Source: Argopecten irradians
Lineage: Eukaryota > Mollusca > Bivalvia > Pectinida > Pectinidae
Assembly: GCF_041381155.1 (NCBI RefSeq)
Contig: NC_091134.1
Span: 35,159,540 to 35,223,539, forward strand
DNA: 64,000 bases
Reading direction: 5' to 3'
In this document: positions 13,201 to 22,560 of the stretch, one piece after another
Layout of the letters: each line of letters opens with the position of its first letter
Numbering within the stretch: the first letter of the stretch is position 1
The notes under the pieces: model-generated
What the model saw: the letters and a program-made list of their open reading frames with translations, nothing else
What the model was told of the DNA's origin: nothing
Databases searched by the model: none
Position numbers and translations under genes: made by a program

Positions 13201-16200
13201 ATGGCCACCGGTCGGCCATCTTGTTGACCGATCAGTCCCAAAATGCAATATGCACAACTGGGGTCCTAGGGGAACCTACATATGAAATTTGAGAAAGATC
13301 CCTTCAGTGCTTTCTGAGAAATAGCGGTAACAAACTTTAACTATCAAAATCCAAGATGGCTACCTGGCGGCCATCTTGTTGACGATCAGTCCCAAAATGC
13401 AATATGCACAACTGGGGTCCTAGGGGAACCTACATATGAAATTTTGAGAAATAGCGGTAACAAACTTTAACTATCAAAATCCAAGATGGCTACCTGGCAG
13501 CCATCTTGTTGACTGATCAGTCCAAAATGCAATATGCACTACTAGGGTCCTAGGGGAACCTACATATGAAATTTGAGAACAATCCCTTCAATACTTTCTG
13601 AGAAATAGCGGTAACAAACTTTAACTATCAAAATCCAAGATGGCGGCTGGTCGGCCATCTTGTTGACCGATCAGTCCCAAAATGTAATATGCAGAACTAG
13701 GGTCCAAGAGGAACCTACATATGAAATTTGAGAACAATCCCTTCAATACTTTCTGAGAAATAGCGGTAACAAACTTTAACTATCAAAATCCAAGATGGCG
13801 GCTGGTCGGCCATCTTGTTGACCGATCAGTCAATCAATAGCAAATTGCCAAAATTTAAAATTTCAATACATTGTGATATTTCTGATATGTTAGTGAATGA
13901 AAAACAGGGTTTATTTCCCTTAAGCAGTTAATCAAAGTGCCAAGGCCACTTATAGGATGCTGTAAATGAAGGACTCAAACAAAGGAAAAAAGAAATTGGT
14001 TTTTCATTCAAATATTGAATTTAGTATACTAAGTGTGCAGTGTTGAATTTTGGAGTTTAACAAAATATATTTAAGGTATACTATATTTATTTTATTGATG
14101 TTTAAAGTTTTTCAGGAACAATGAGTTAAATAACTCATTTTCTTGAAATAATTGTGATAAATTTTTACATCTTAATCATTTCTGAAATAATAATTTCAAC
14201 ACCAATGAAACCATTCAGAATCTGAGTATCATTTTTTTCATAATTCTTTATTTAAATTCACAAGAACGCTAGCCGTTAACATCAAGAAAACTTCGTGTAA
14301 TGTATCAGACTTTAGCAAGTCTTCGTAAGCCTGATAGTAAGTGGTTGGCGAAATATTATGATTTTTTATTATCGTGCAGAACATTTTAAATATCGTGAGT
14401 TTTGCTTTGCCGACTTTTGACTTATAATAAATAATGGCCATATACTTTTACAAAGTAAAAGGTACATTATTTGGTTACTTATAACACCCAAATTTCTTTT
14501 GAATTCATAAGAACGCTAACATCAAGAAAACTTCATGCAATACATTGGACTTTAGCAAGTCTTCATAAGGCTATCGTACATTACACGGCAATATAAGTTC
14601 ATTTGTCACTTTAAGTTGCTCGTACATATATAGATCTATATTATCATTATATTTTGTAAGTTTATGTTGATAAATTTTGTACTTTTTCCCTTTCAATATA
14701 ATGCAGTTGTCGATAAACAAAAGACACAACTCCACGTCACAGATCAAGGGAGGAAACACGTACTCAAAATTATTAACTTTTACTGCGCAATGATATCATC
14801 AGATATCATATAGTTCGTCAATGCAACCAACACATAAAACTTTATAAGCATTTTAAGAACTTTCTTTTGCAGTTATCTTACAAACATTTGATTACAATAA
14901 TTGATCAGTAGCATGAATTACGTAAACTTTAAATAAACATACACAATCCAAAATCCACTGAAAGTCTGCCGCAGAGGAAGACAGCGAAGAAGGTGTTGTT
15001 CAATTCGTGATTTTTAGGAGACTACTGATCTTGGAGTAATACAAAAATCATAGAGTCCCAACTGAACACTTAAAACACTCCATCCATGTTGTATATGGAT
15101 GTACAAATTCAATGACTGTGGTTTTGAATATAGGGGTTTTATTTTTTCATACCATCAAGTATTACATGAAATGAACAAAACAACTTTTCATTTTCAACGT
15201 GGAGTGGTTCCATTGTTTTGATGTGCACAGGCTTGCCGAGCGTACCTAAGAATGCTGTTTCACAGCATCAAAAATTGAAGGACCAATTACGTCACCTAGG
15301 CATACACATTTGAATTAAAGGTTAAAAATATTTGGCCTCATTTTGAAGTGACTCATGAATATTATAAGTGTTCATCATCATTATATCTTAAAATAATCCA
15401 AGTAAATATGGTCAAGAACTATTCCAAAATTTGAAGTTGTAATAAATCAACTTTTCAATTGACTTTGAATCACAATGACCTATACAGAGCTTCAGATAAT
15501 TTTACATGAGCATGGGTCATCGGGCCAATCCGAGTCAAAAACAGGGGATCATTTTTCGAAACAAATGACAAATTTACACATGCTAACATTCCTTCAGGAT
15601 CAATCTGACAAGCTAAAGAACTCTCCATGTGCCACCTCTGGTTACATGATTTTACGGAATGGGAACAAACTTGCGGACTGCAATTTCTCTCGTTTTAGCT
15701 TATATTTGCATTGCATCGATTGGAGCATGCAAAAGGAATATTGTGCTTCATTTTCAAAAACTATGCAGGATTGGCGCTGGCGCACCGTCCACCTGAAGCT
15801 CTGCCTTTAGATACAATTAAAGTTATGAAGTTAATGCAAGTAATTTATTTAGGTGATGCAAGTATTTATTAAGGTCAGAAAATTTACTACTGCATGTTTT
15901 CTGACAAAGGTAAGAATATACCAATGAGGATGATGTACTGATGCTTACCCAATGAGAAACAAGGTCACGTCTTTCATGAAATATCTGGAAAAGAAATAAT
16001 CAATGAAACAAAAGTATAGCACAGTGGAACTTCCCTAATCCGATCATGGTTGGTGCATAGAATTTCGGCCGGTTTAAAGAGGGTTCCGTTAGGAGAAGTG
16101 AACTGAATATTGATCAATATGATCCGGATTTTATTGATCGGAAGTCGTTTTCAACATTATACTGTACTGCCTAGTGTTCGTTATAACCGACCGATATTAA

Positions 16201-17756
16201 TTGTTAATGTAAATGTTATCACAAAAGAGAAAATCATATAATTAAAAGGAATGGATTACAACAATTTTAACTTTGTTACAGCTTATAAACGTAGTTAGTT
16301 GCGTGAATAATCTTGGGGATGTTCTCATCTGAACTATGGCCGATCGCTTCCGGTTACGTCAATAATCAAATAAATATGGTCTATAATTACACGATAGTCA
16401 GTTGATGCCGGGCATTATATGACAAAACAATACATGGCTTTAGTTTTTTCATTCAGATAATTTATGTTATCTGACAACTACATGTACATATTAAGTAAAT
16501 AAGTAACCCGTATAAGACTCTTAAAATTGAATACGAAACTTGCTGTTTATTACTAACTTAGCAGTAAACAAACCTACAATTAAACAAACCGCCAGTACAC
16601 GTGGTAGACCTTCGTTAAATATCTAAACAATAGACATGATTAAATAATTACACCACCATCTCTGGTATAATTACCGTGTACATATACCTATAGCCTTCAG
16701 ACCTGTATGCATGCCCCAGGACATGGCATGCGACAACTATGGACACAGGTACGTGTGTATTTCATGGTTAGTGATCTGACCTCAATGCAAACTATCGGTG
16801 TCGTTCAGGTAAGGCCGGTTTTCAAAATTGTATTTTAGTTACATTTGACTATTCTGATCTCAAAATCGGTCCGGTATTCGGAATTGGAGGGATCGGTTTT
16901 GGGAAGTTTTACTTACTATTAATAAAGAAGAATTCATTCCGTACATGACATCCATGTTCAGTTTCTAGAGGTGATCGGTTTCAAGAGGTTCGGTTTCGGG
17001 AAGTTACACTGTACAACTACTGGCACATACCATAAAACATTTTTATTACCTTTTCTCTTATCATCGTTTCATTATAAACATATATCATTATATTATTAAT
17101 TGTCAAGTTTAAAATTCTACCATCCTTCCGTTTATCATAATGATTATGAATAGCAAAAATACATACCGTATTCGGCACTTTTTCAATTTTTTAAACGCCC
17201 TGGGCGCTTATTGGGTCAAATACGGTATATATAGTCAGACAGGAGGTTTGAGCCAGAGCTTGAGGCTTGAATAATATAAGGGTTTCAAGATATAAATTAT
17301 GTCATTTGAGTATGATTATAGTCCAATCTTCAAGTGATTGTGACATCATATATCCTTTTTGCTGGGACTAATTAAAATCATACTCAGACAACATCATTTT
17401 ACATGTTTATCATCTCAAAATAACCAATGGAGCCAGTGGAAAAACAGCCAACTGCCACCACTAGACTCAAAATTGCAACATAAGATAAAATGTCTCAGTA
17501 GACAACAATAATAAGATGACAGATGTCTCTCTATCTAATTAATTACCGTTTCGTTGGAGGGTTTGTGAACCACCGGTGTCCAAGCACTGTTGTACGTCCT
17601 CATTTTGTTGGTGCTGTATTTCTCCTGAGAGGCCACAACTTCCTTCTTTCTCTCTGTATTCTGACCAAGAATTTTCTTGTCATTTTTGGTCAGATGTCGA
17701 GTGGACGTTGCTTTCAACTTCCTTGATCTAGTGTTTATTTCAGCCTCATCTGCCAT
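1..17756 (-). CDS. ECT2L: ECT2L-like protein: F-box, DUF4347-like and RhoGEF domains (3' end outside window)
   Basis: Twenty exons read in order with matching phases: 17756-17547, 15984-15949, 12352-12113, 11844-11707, 11343-11244, 10723-10476, 10125-10081, 8790-8648, 7394-7271, 5300-5185, 4959-4775, 4551-4462, 3825-3643, 3270-3167, 2819-2736, 2447-2273, 1950-1766, 1271-1126, 705-637 and 83-1. They give about 901 residues before the edge. The start ATG (AAGATGG context) follows a possible acceptor at 17757-17772, so a 5' noncoding exon is likely. Domains: F-box about residues 129-160, DUF4347-like fold about 414-545, acidic linker (exon 2447-2273), Lys/Arg/Glu-rich coil (1950-1766), DH domain from about 817. 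The N-terminal AWTP motif followed by an ERRDLVSHW motif resembles FBXO16 and ECT2L. Known family: a putative Rho guanine nucleotide exchange factor with an F-box that may join an SCF ubiquitin ligase. Human ECT2L is about 900 residues, so this protein is longer. FBXO16 is excluded by the DH domain. Confidence 0.87.
1083..1144 (-). repeat. 31-bp tandem duplication covering a splice donor
   Basis: Two near-perfect 31-bp copies begin at 1083 and 1114. In the transcript sense each copy is the last 17 nt of exon 1271-1126 followed by 14 nt of intron starting GTAATA. Two identical donors therefore lie in tandem at 1126/1125 and 1095/1094. Using the distal one would add 31 nt and shift the frame. 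Confidence 0.9.
1487..1663. repeat. 59-bp tandem repeat, three copies
   Basis: Near-identical AT-rich copies start at 1487, 1546 and 1605, within the ECT2L intron between exons 1950-1766 and 1271-1126. There is no coding content and no splice site inside the unit. Confidence 0.95.
2520..2610. mobile_element. Short palindromic MITE, TTAACTCATTC family
   Basis: About 90 bp beginning TTAACTCATTCACCCC and ending AGGGGTTGATGAGTTAA, so the ends are inverted repeats. Related copies lie at 7441-7501, 8929-9090 and 12007-12097, all in introns of the same gene. It is too short to code for anything and was probably mobilised in trans. Confidence 0.7.
4015..4504 (-). repeat. 53-bp minisatellite made of an exon end plus its splice donor, nine copies
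   Basis: The CCATGG core (CTATGG in two copies) recurs at 4021, 4090, 4143, 4196, 4249, 4302, 4355, 4408 and 4461, a 53-bp period apart from one 69-bp step. In the transcript sense each unit is about 43 nt of the 3' end of exon 4551-4462 followed by about 10 nt of intron (GTAAGTCAGA). Only the copy at 4461 is contiguous with the full exon. Other copies keep GT but drift to GTTAGT or GTAAAT. Confidence 0.93.
4462..7394 (-). CDS. ECT2L: ECT2L exons encoding the DUF4347-like domain
   Basis: Exons 7394-7271, 5300-5185, 4959-4775 and 4551-4462 join in phase. They give a hydrophobic strand VVFISSRVPAADLLADAV, then FGVIPVVYEYEGTTTETLL, then SIGIFCHSQEPGELRLV with an HSQEPGELR turn. This order (VVFIxSRVP strand, VIPVVYxYEG, IGIFxHSxEPGxLxLV) resembles DUF4347, a Rossmann-like domain of unknown function best known from bacterial surface proteins. 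The assignment rests on motif recollection. No catalytic function can be inferred. Confidence 0.6.
6744..7224. mobile_element. hAT-like non-autonomous transposon
   Basis: The left end reads TAGTGTTGGGAATCG and the reverse complement of the right end reads CAGTGGTGTTCTGATTG, fitting the YAGTG-type termini of hAT elements. Flanks CTGTGGAA and GTGTGGAA form a 7-of-8 match at the 8-bp size expected of a hAT target duplication. The interior is rich in ATCGAT-type short palindromes and has no ORF. It sits in the ECT2L intron between exons 7394-7271 and 5300-5185. Confidence 0.6.
7441..7501. mobile_element. Short palindromic MITE, TTAACTCATTC family (diverged)
   Basis: About 60 bp with CTCACTCACCC at one end and GGGGTGAATGAG at the other. 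Compare 2520-2610 and 12007-12097. It lies 47 bp beyond exon 7394-7271 in the upstream intron. Confidence 0.5.
7545..8680 (-). repeat. 49-bp minisatellite made of an exon end plus its splice donor, 23 copies
   Basis: Plus-strand ACTTAC (GTAAGT on the gene strand) recurs at 7561, 7612, 7663, 7711 (ACATAC), 7761, 7810, 7859, 7908, 7956 and then every 49 bp to 8642. Each unit is about 23 nt of the end of exon 8790-8648 plus about 26 nt of intron. The true donor is the copy at 8647/8642. Reading into the first intron copy gives an immediate TAA. The long ORFs across the array arise because 49 is not a multiple of three; they are not genes. Confidence 0.95.
8929..9090. mobile_element. Short palindromic MITE interrupted by T-rich sequence
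   Basis: It begins CCTCATTCATCCC and ends AAGGGGTAAATGG, matching the termini of the 2520-2610 family. The left half is duplicated around a run of T and G (8948-9008). It lies in the ECT2L intron upstream of exon 8790-8648. Confidence 0.4.
9091..10080. other. Intron sequence, nothing recognised
   Basis: AT-rich ECT2L intron between exons 10125-10081 and 8790-8648. I see no ORF, palindromic element or tandem repeat here. Confidence 0.6.
12007..12097. mobile_element. Short palindromic MITE, TTAACTCATTC family
   Basis: About 90 bp from TTAACTCATTCACTCCG to GGAAGAATGAGTTAA, the closest relative of 2520-2610. It ends 16 bp from the donor of the F-box exon (12113-12352). Confidence 0.65.
12113..12352 (-). 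CDS. ECT2L: ECT2L F-box exon
   Basis: A 240-nt exon, phase 0 at both ends, flanked by CTAG acceptor and GTAATT donor. The preceding 36-nt exon (15984-15949) and this one give ERRDLVSHW then FDLWSDSQRKRFFDVV. The F-box core follows: LPRFLSVYIFSFLEPQSLCR and then ASWHWK. F-box helices bind SKP1 in SCF ubiquitin ligases. The LPR...SFL..QSLCR..Q.SWHWK spacing is conserved with FBXO16 and ECT2L. Confidence 0.9.
12370..12732. mobile_element. MITE with TTAA target duplication, 18 bp upstream of an exon acceptor
   Basis: Terminal inverted repeats start AGATGCTCAACCGCCGACA on the left and AGATGCTCCACCGTCGACAG on the reverse-complemented right. Both are flanked by TTAA (12370-12373 and 12729-12732). 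TTAA duplication is typical of piggyBac-type transposition, so a piggyBac-like MITE is the likely class. Partial relatives occur at 22340-22560 and around 44680-45920, sharing AAACGATACCCATCATTTGA or CTAATTCGTCTGCTCCTG blocks. Confidence 0.65.
12740..12930. repeat. Dispersed repeat copy
   Basis: Blocks here (GATATGTTAGAGAATGAAAA, TTAAGCAGTTAA, AATATTTGGCCTCATTT, ATTATAAGTGTTCATCATC) recur at 13868-13960 and 15270-15390. This shows an interspersed repeat broken by the 13045-13835 tandem array. No coding capacity is visible. Confidence 0.6.
13045..13835. repeat. Tandem array of 127-155 bp units with inverted CAAGATGGC motifs, six copies
   Basis: CCAAGATGG recurs at 13069, 13196, 13351, 13481, 13635 and 13790. 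Most units carry CAAGATGGCNNC...GGCCATCTTG as a hairpin, then a shared tail (CAGTCCCAAAATGCAATATG, AGGGTCCTAGGGGAACC, TTTCTGAGAAATAGCGGTAA). A diverged copy lies at about 40980-41070. It is intronic in ECT2L and noncoding. Confidence 0.9.
13961..15269. other. Intron sequence with a diverged internal duplication
   Basis: AT-rich ECT2L intron. A block around 14265-14340 (CAAGAACGCTA, ATCAAGAAAACTTC, GACTTTAGCAAGTCTTC) recurs at 14508-14575, so there is an old duplication about 240 bp apart. No gene is seen. Confidence 0.5.
16022..17011. mobile_element. Terminal-inverted-repeat DNA transposon, possibly Tigger/pogo-like
   Basis: The left end CAGTGGAACTTCCCTAATCC and the reverse-complemented right end CAGTGTAACTTCCCGAAACC are inverted repeats, about 990 bp apart. 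CAGT-starting termini with an AACTTCC block suggest the pogo/Tigger branch of Tc1-mariner. The expected TA duplication is clear only on the right, so the class is tentative. No transposase ORF remains. It lies in the first coding intron of ECT2L. Confidence 0.45.
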
Positions 17757-18439
17757 CTTGATCTGGGACAATTAAATATCATGTTTGGTTAAAAATATAC
17801 TACCAAATAAGAAACACATTATGTCAATATGGTTTTAATTCCCCAATAACAATCCTTAAAAGTCCAATACCTTTCCGAAACAAAAATCTAAACTTTCTTA
17901 AAAACAACAATAACATTTATAAGAGTTATTAGAAAAGATATATTAATGGTCTGAGACTGAGATGAGGTTATTACAGCACTATATTTACAATTGCCACTGT
18001 TTCTGTATCGATAAACTATGTTGGGGCAAATCTGTTTATTTCCCAATAAATTGAGTGTAGAACATGACACGATTCGGTGCGTATGAATACTTGTATACAT
18101 TGACGGACTTCCTTTGCCATTCCACTAAATCACATGCCAATCTCAACAAATAACACATGTACGAGACAATCGGAGACATACAATAAAATGCATTTATGTT
18201 TTTTAATGAATTATTGCTATTTGACATGAATAAATAACTGAAATATGAGAATTATTTTTTGTGACGTCATGAAAAATAAGGGCAGGATAAAGTGGTCAGT
18301 CAACGGCACGCTTTTTTGAATGGCTGTTGTGCATGAATCAAAATGACGGCAGTATAAATCTGACGGCGAATAGCACAGGTAAATGATTGTATCTGACGTT
18401 TTAGTTGATTTTAATGTTTAAAGAAATTATTGTAAATAT
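17757..18439 (-). promoter_or_regulatory. ECT2L 5' flank with a cAMP-response-element motif
   Basis: Sequence upstream of the first coding ATG. TTGTCCCAG just before the ATG looks like an acceptor, so transcription probably starts further upstream. A full TGACGTCA palindrome lies at about 18262-18269. No TATA box stands out. The promoter position is inference. Confidence 0.3.
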
Positions 18440-18585
18440 AAGGATTAACCTCTTAATTATTTTGCTTAGTTTATGAGATGATAAACCCAATGGAGCAGTC
18501 GGTAAATTCTACGTAAACGCAATTTACCTCGTGCTCCATTGGTTTTATCATCTCATAAACTAAGCAAAGTAAGAGGTTAATCCTT
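18440..18585. mobile_element. Foldback hairpin element
   Basis: Two arms of about 57 bp are near-perfect reverse complements: AGGATTAACCTCTTA...CCAATGGAGCA and TGCTCCATTGG...TAAGAGGTTAATCCT, with a spacer of about 30 bp. A partial relative of one arm lies at 17410-17445 (TTTATCATCTCAAAATAACC, then AATGGAGCC). This is a typical foldback MITE. Confidence 0.8.
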
Positions 18586-20250
18586 AAATAAAGTTACAAC
18601 GTACAATACAAGATTTCCTGCATAATTTATGTTATGGATATAACACACATGATTGTAACCCCTAGAGTGTCGAGGCTGAGTTTCAGTAAGCAAACAACTT
18701 TTTCGACTTTTCAAAATTTTCACTCTTGTTTTGCATTACCATCTTTTGAATTAAAAGTGGTTTCAGAAAGGTAGTGGACCTTTAAATCATTTATCAATTG
18801 CAAGGATTTATCAGTGAGAAGGATTCATTACTTGCGGTTTTGGGCAAAGGCACTATTAGATTTAAGCCATTTTGTAGTGAAGCAGGATGCTTCATCACGT
18901 GATAGTCACGTGACTGCGCCATGTTCAGTCAACAGTAAGTTTCGTACTTAAATTTTGTGACGATAACAAAACCGCTACGATTCACTAGGTGTTGCAAAAC
19001 ATTTTTAAATCTAAATAATATGGTATGTATAGAGTCTTTTCCTGAAAATATGTGTTTATCAGATACCATGTAGACTAATTTCAACTCCGTATTCATGAAC
19101 CATTTCCGGTAACGTCAGTCCAGTAGCATTCGTATTTAAAACCATTTTTAATATTGACAAACATTGTCCACTTGGCTCGGAAGAAATTTCAATTATTGCT
19201 AACTAATGTCTCTTACACAAATTTTGTCAAGTATATGTAGAAATTCCAGCAACTTGTTACGATAAAGTGAGCCAGGTAACACCTGGACAGTAACACAGGT
19301 AAAGCAGAGGTGTGTGATTTTTAGGGTAAGCCACATGCCGCTGGCGATAACTATCAACTGAGGTGACACTAATTAATCGCACAGTCCTGACCATGGTCCG
19401 ATAGCATTACCTTGGGCTCTGAAAGGGGAATTATTTGACGGGATATTGGATTTTCTTCTTACTATGGGGAAAAACCGGGAGATTCCAGGAGATTTAGCGA
19501 GTGTGGGAGATTCCGTAGGGTGTTTAGAAATTCCGGGAGATTCCCGGAGAATCCGGGAGGGTTGACAGGTATGCTCTCATTTCCGAAGGCCTATTTCTTT
19601 GATGCAGCTTCCGACGTCAGATGAAAGCGGAAGGAAAAGTGCAATAATATCAATATTTCTTGCTCTAACAGTGATAATATTGATGTGTACTTGCAGTTTA
19701 GGTAATAATTATCCCATTTATCTAGGAAAACCATAACTTGAGGCCTCATAAAACAGTATTTTAGCCGATTAGATATGATGAATTCCTTCCATAAGACTTT
19801 GACCTAGTTTTAAATAGGCGGCTGGTTACTATAAAAAACGGAATGTGAATTCAAGAGGGCAGAATGAAAGTATCAAGCAATTTGGGGACTTTGCAATTTG
19901 TTTTTTCTATTTACCGGCTGGATCGCTTTCATCATGAAGTTTTGTCTGGGTCATGAAAGTTTACGTTAGGAGATGTAAATATTTGTTTTAGATGGATTTT
20001 ACGGCTGGTTTTGTCAAAATACTTGTTGATTTATGAAAAAGATGTAGGTATTTGACATTGATGACGATTTAAATATGATTTAAACGTTTTATATTGTCAC
20101 AATCCAAACTTTGAAAATGTTACCCTCAGCATCGGGTAAATGGCCTATCTGAAGTTAGAGGTTGGACACGACGTAATGTTCCAAAAGTGTCTCGTGGTGC
20201 TATACCTCTAGCATTGTTGGAGTAGTTCTCAGGTTGATCAAAACTTCCTA
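18586..20250. other. Intergenic, no gene recognised
   Basis: It contains two CACGTG boxes close together (18896-18912) and a purine-rich stretch of repeated GGGAGATTCC-like words (19460-19565). A block GGAAAGGTAGTGG...CCTTTAAAT near 18767 recurs near 39130. No ORF with coding character was found. Confidence 0.5.
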
Positions 20251-21154
20251 TACTGGGTCGCGACCAGTTACCGTGATGTACCAATTACCGTGATTTCTGC
20301 GCACGCTCTATCTCCCGCACTATTTTTTGGATTCTTTTAAACAGCTAAATCACGGTGGCCAGGCAAGTGTTCATTCAACAAAAAATTGTTCATTTGCAGT
20401 CGATATTGCTCACAAATCTACGTTTTTCTTTTGAAATCAAAGTTTGCAACACTAAATCATAGCGGGGAATAGCTTGAAATCATGACTCACTTGCATATAT
20501 ATCCTGAAATTTCATGAAATCATCGTTTATTTTGTTGGTCAGTCGTTTTCAAAAATCGTCTGCATCAAAGTAGGTCAAAGTATGCAAAATAATGGGTATA
20601 TACGGCAAGTTACCGATCGGGCATGCATGGATAATTTGTATTTAGTGAATTTCTGTAAGTTTTAGATCGTCTACACCTTTGTTTGTCTAAATTTACTCCT
20701 GCCCGGAGCTGAATCCTGTTTTAGTGATTCCCTGGTCACCTATCGAACGCACCTTTAAACAGTACTTTTTTCGTGCTGCTTTCGCCGATCAGTCACTGGA
20801 TCCCAAAATAACCATGCATTACGATTACATTATTTTACCAAAAGATATTGGGTGCTTTAATGAAACACAAGCTAAGTTTTGGTGCTATAAGCATGTTTTT
20901 AAAAGCGCATTTCTTTTCTATTTTGAAATCACGGTAACTGGTCCTGTAGGTATCGTCAACTGTACCAATTAGCGGTGAAAATAAATGGCGTCTCGTCAAA
21001 AAACATATTATTAAAACTAAGTAGCGACTATTGTTACTGAAGTATCTTGGACTAAAGATAATTCATGTCGATTTACAACGCCTTCTGTGCGTTAGTTTTG
21101 ACAAAATCCTTAAAAAAACTCGAAAAAATCACGGTAACTGGTCGCGACCCAGTA
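20251..21154. mobile_element. 0.9-kb TIR transposon with TA flanks
   Basis: The left end TACTGGGTCGCGACCAGTTA continues CCGTGAT. The right end is its exact reverse complement, ending CGACCCAGTA at 21154. Excluding TA, the repeats begin CTGGGTCGCGACC, which contains a GGTCGCGACC palindrome. Extra copies of the sub-terminal word ATCACGGTAACTGGTC occur inside (20930-20945), and a relative lies near 20290. A weak 82-codon ORF at 20724-20972 has no recognisable transposase motif. Probably non-autonomous. Confidence 0.75.
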
Positions 21155-22339
21155 GATATTTCTATATAAATTCTTTTTTTTTTTTAAATTTACATTTATT
21201 TGGAAGGAAGGAAGGAAGATAATTTGTTTAAAAACACATCTCTTTACTAAATCCTCCAGTAGGTTAAAAATACGCTAAAAATATTAAATAATTTACTGTC
21301 AAAATAATAACACATCTAAAATAATGACTGCTCCCTACAATCGACCTCTTGCACGAATTCGCTTTTTTCAACGAGTCAAACAGATTATCTGTTTATACCA
21401 TGATTTTTGCTACATTTGTCGTTGTTTGTAAAAAAATGTACGTCTGCTTTAAAGTTCATTAATTCTTTGCGATGCAATAAACTTCATTTTTAATAACAAG
21501 AGTCGTCAACCGGATGTTGTTAATCAAGACTGGTCTGCAAAATAAACTTGATTTCACTTGTCGCCTCAGTAACATGTTTGGTATTTATTATGAAATACAT
21601 GGATGTTTTATCTATGTTTCTGTGGAAATGCATATTTATAACATCTCTCTCAGTTTCGAAAGTCTTTAAATCCATGCACTCATACCTGTTTGTTTACTAA
21701 TGTTCCTTCGGCCTTCGCGTTTTTAATCCACTTTGACACAGGTGCCCGCCATATTTTCTCTACGTGTGAGCATGCGCAACGTGTAGTTGCTACAACACGA
21801 TTGACCCCGGAAATGGGTTAGGCTGCACATCCGCGCTCAACAGATCCTGACCAGAAATTATATCCAAGTGTATGATTTTTCTAATAAAAGTAAGACTGTT
21901 AAATTTTCGAACGGCATACATATCGGGTTAAAAAATCTATAGCAAGAGAAAGGTTTTCAATTATGATGTAATTTAGTCTATTTAATTTCTAAAATTAATA
22001 AAAAAAATCGTATTTCCTAGTTTTAAATGATATCCCGCGGAAATAACCAGTTATATTATCTAAACTTAAAATCTATCAGTAGGCCTTTTAGTGATATGTA
22101 GATGTGTTGGTTTTAAACCAATCAAATTCAAATTAAACGATAACTAAATGTCTATTAAAAATACACGAATATATTTGTTTGAAAACATTTTTATTTAATC
22201 GAATGCAAATATTCATATAAAAATATGTTCGTTCGTTCGTTATGTTAATTAAATCTTATTAACGAATAATCATACTACTTTTTTCTTTCGCTATAAAATG
22301 TACAAAAATGTATTTCATTTAGAGATATTTTTTGTGGAT
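21155..22339. other. Intergenic, one GC-richer patch
   Basis: Mostly AT-rich. The patch at 21705-21845 is more CG-rich and holds GAGCATGCGCAACG, similar to an NRF1 site, and CGGAAATGGG. It could be an orphan promoter, but no exon can be tied to it. Short GGAA and GTTC microsatellites are present. Confidence 0.35.
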
Positions 22340-22560
22340 CTATCTTCTCAAATATGCTCCATCGCCGACAGAGCATAAACGATACCCATCATTTGAATAT
22401 AATAACTGATGTATAATCGGTTTTTCAGTTTAAACATATTTTATTGCCATATACGAAACAGGATCGGACACAATGGTGTAAAGAAAGTAACTTTTGTAAT
22501 TAAAGAAAAGTACTAATTCGTCTGCTCCTGATTTTGATAGAGAGTGTCATTCTATAAAAA
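22340..22560. mobile_element. Partial MITE related to 12370-12732
   Basis: It shares ATGCTCCATCGCCGACAGAG at one end and AAGTAACTTTTGTAAT, CTAATTCGTCTGCTCCTG in the interior with the TTAA-flanked element at 12370. One terminal repeat seems lost. Confidence 0.5.

Noticed and set aside
13045..13835. CRISPR array
   Set aside because: Units are contiguous 127-155 bp repeats without unique spacers, in an animal intron.
15475..15810. 111-codon plus-strand ORF in an ECT2L intron
   Set aside because: No recognisable domain, no splice or promoter context, and composition like random AT-rich DNA.
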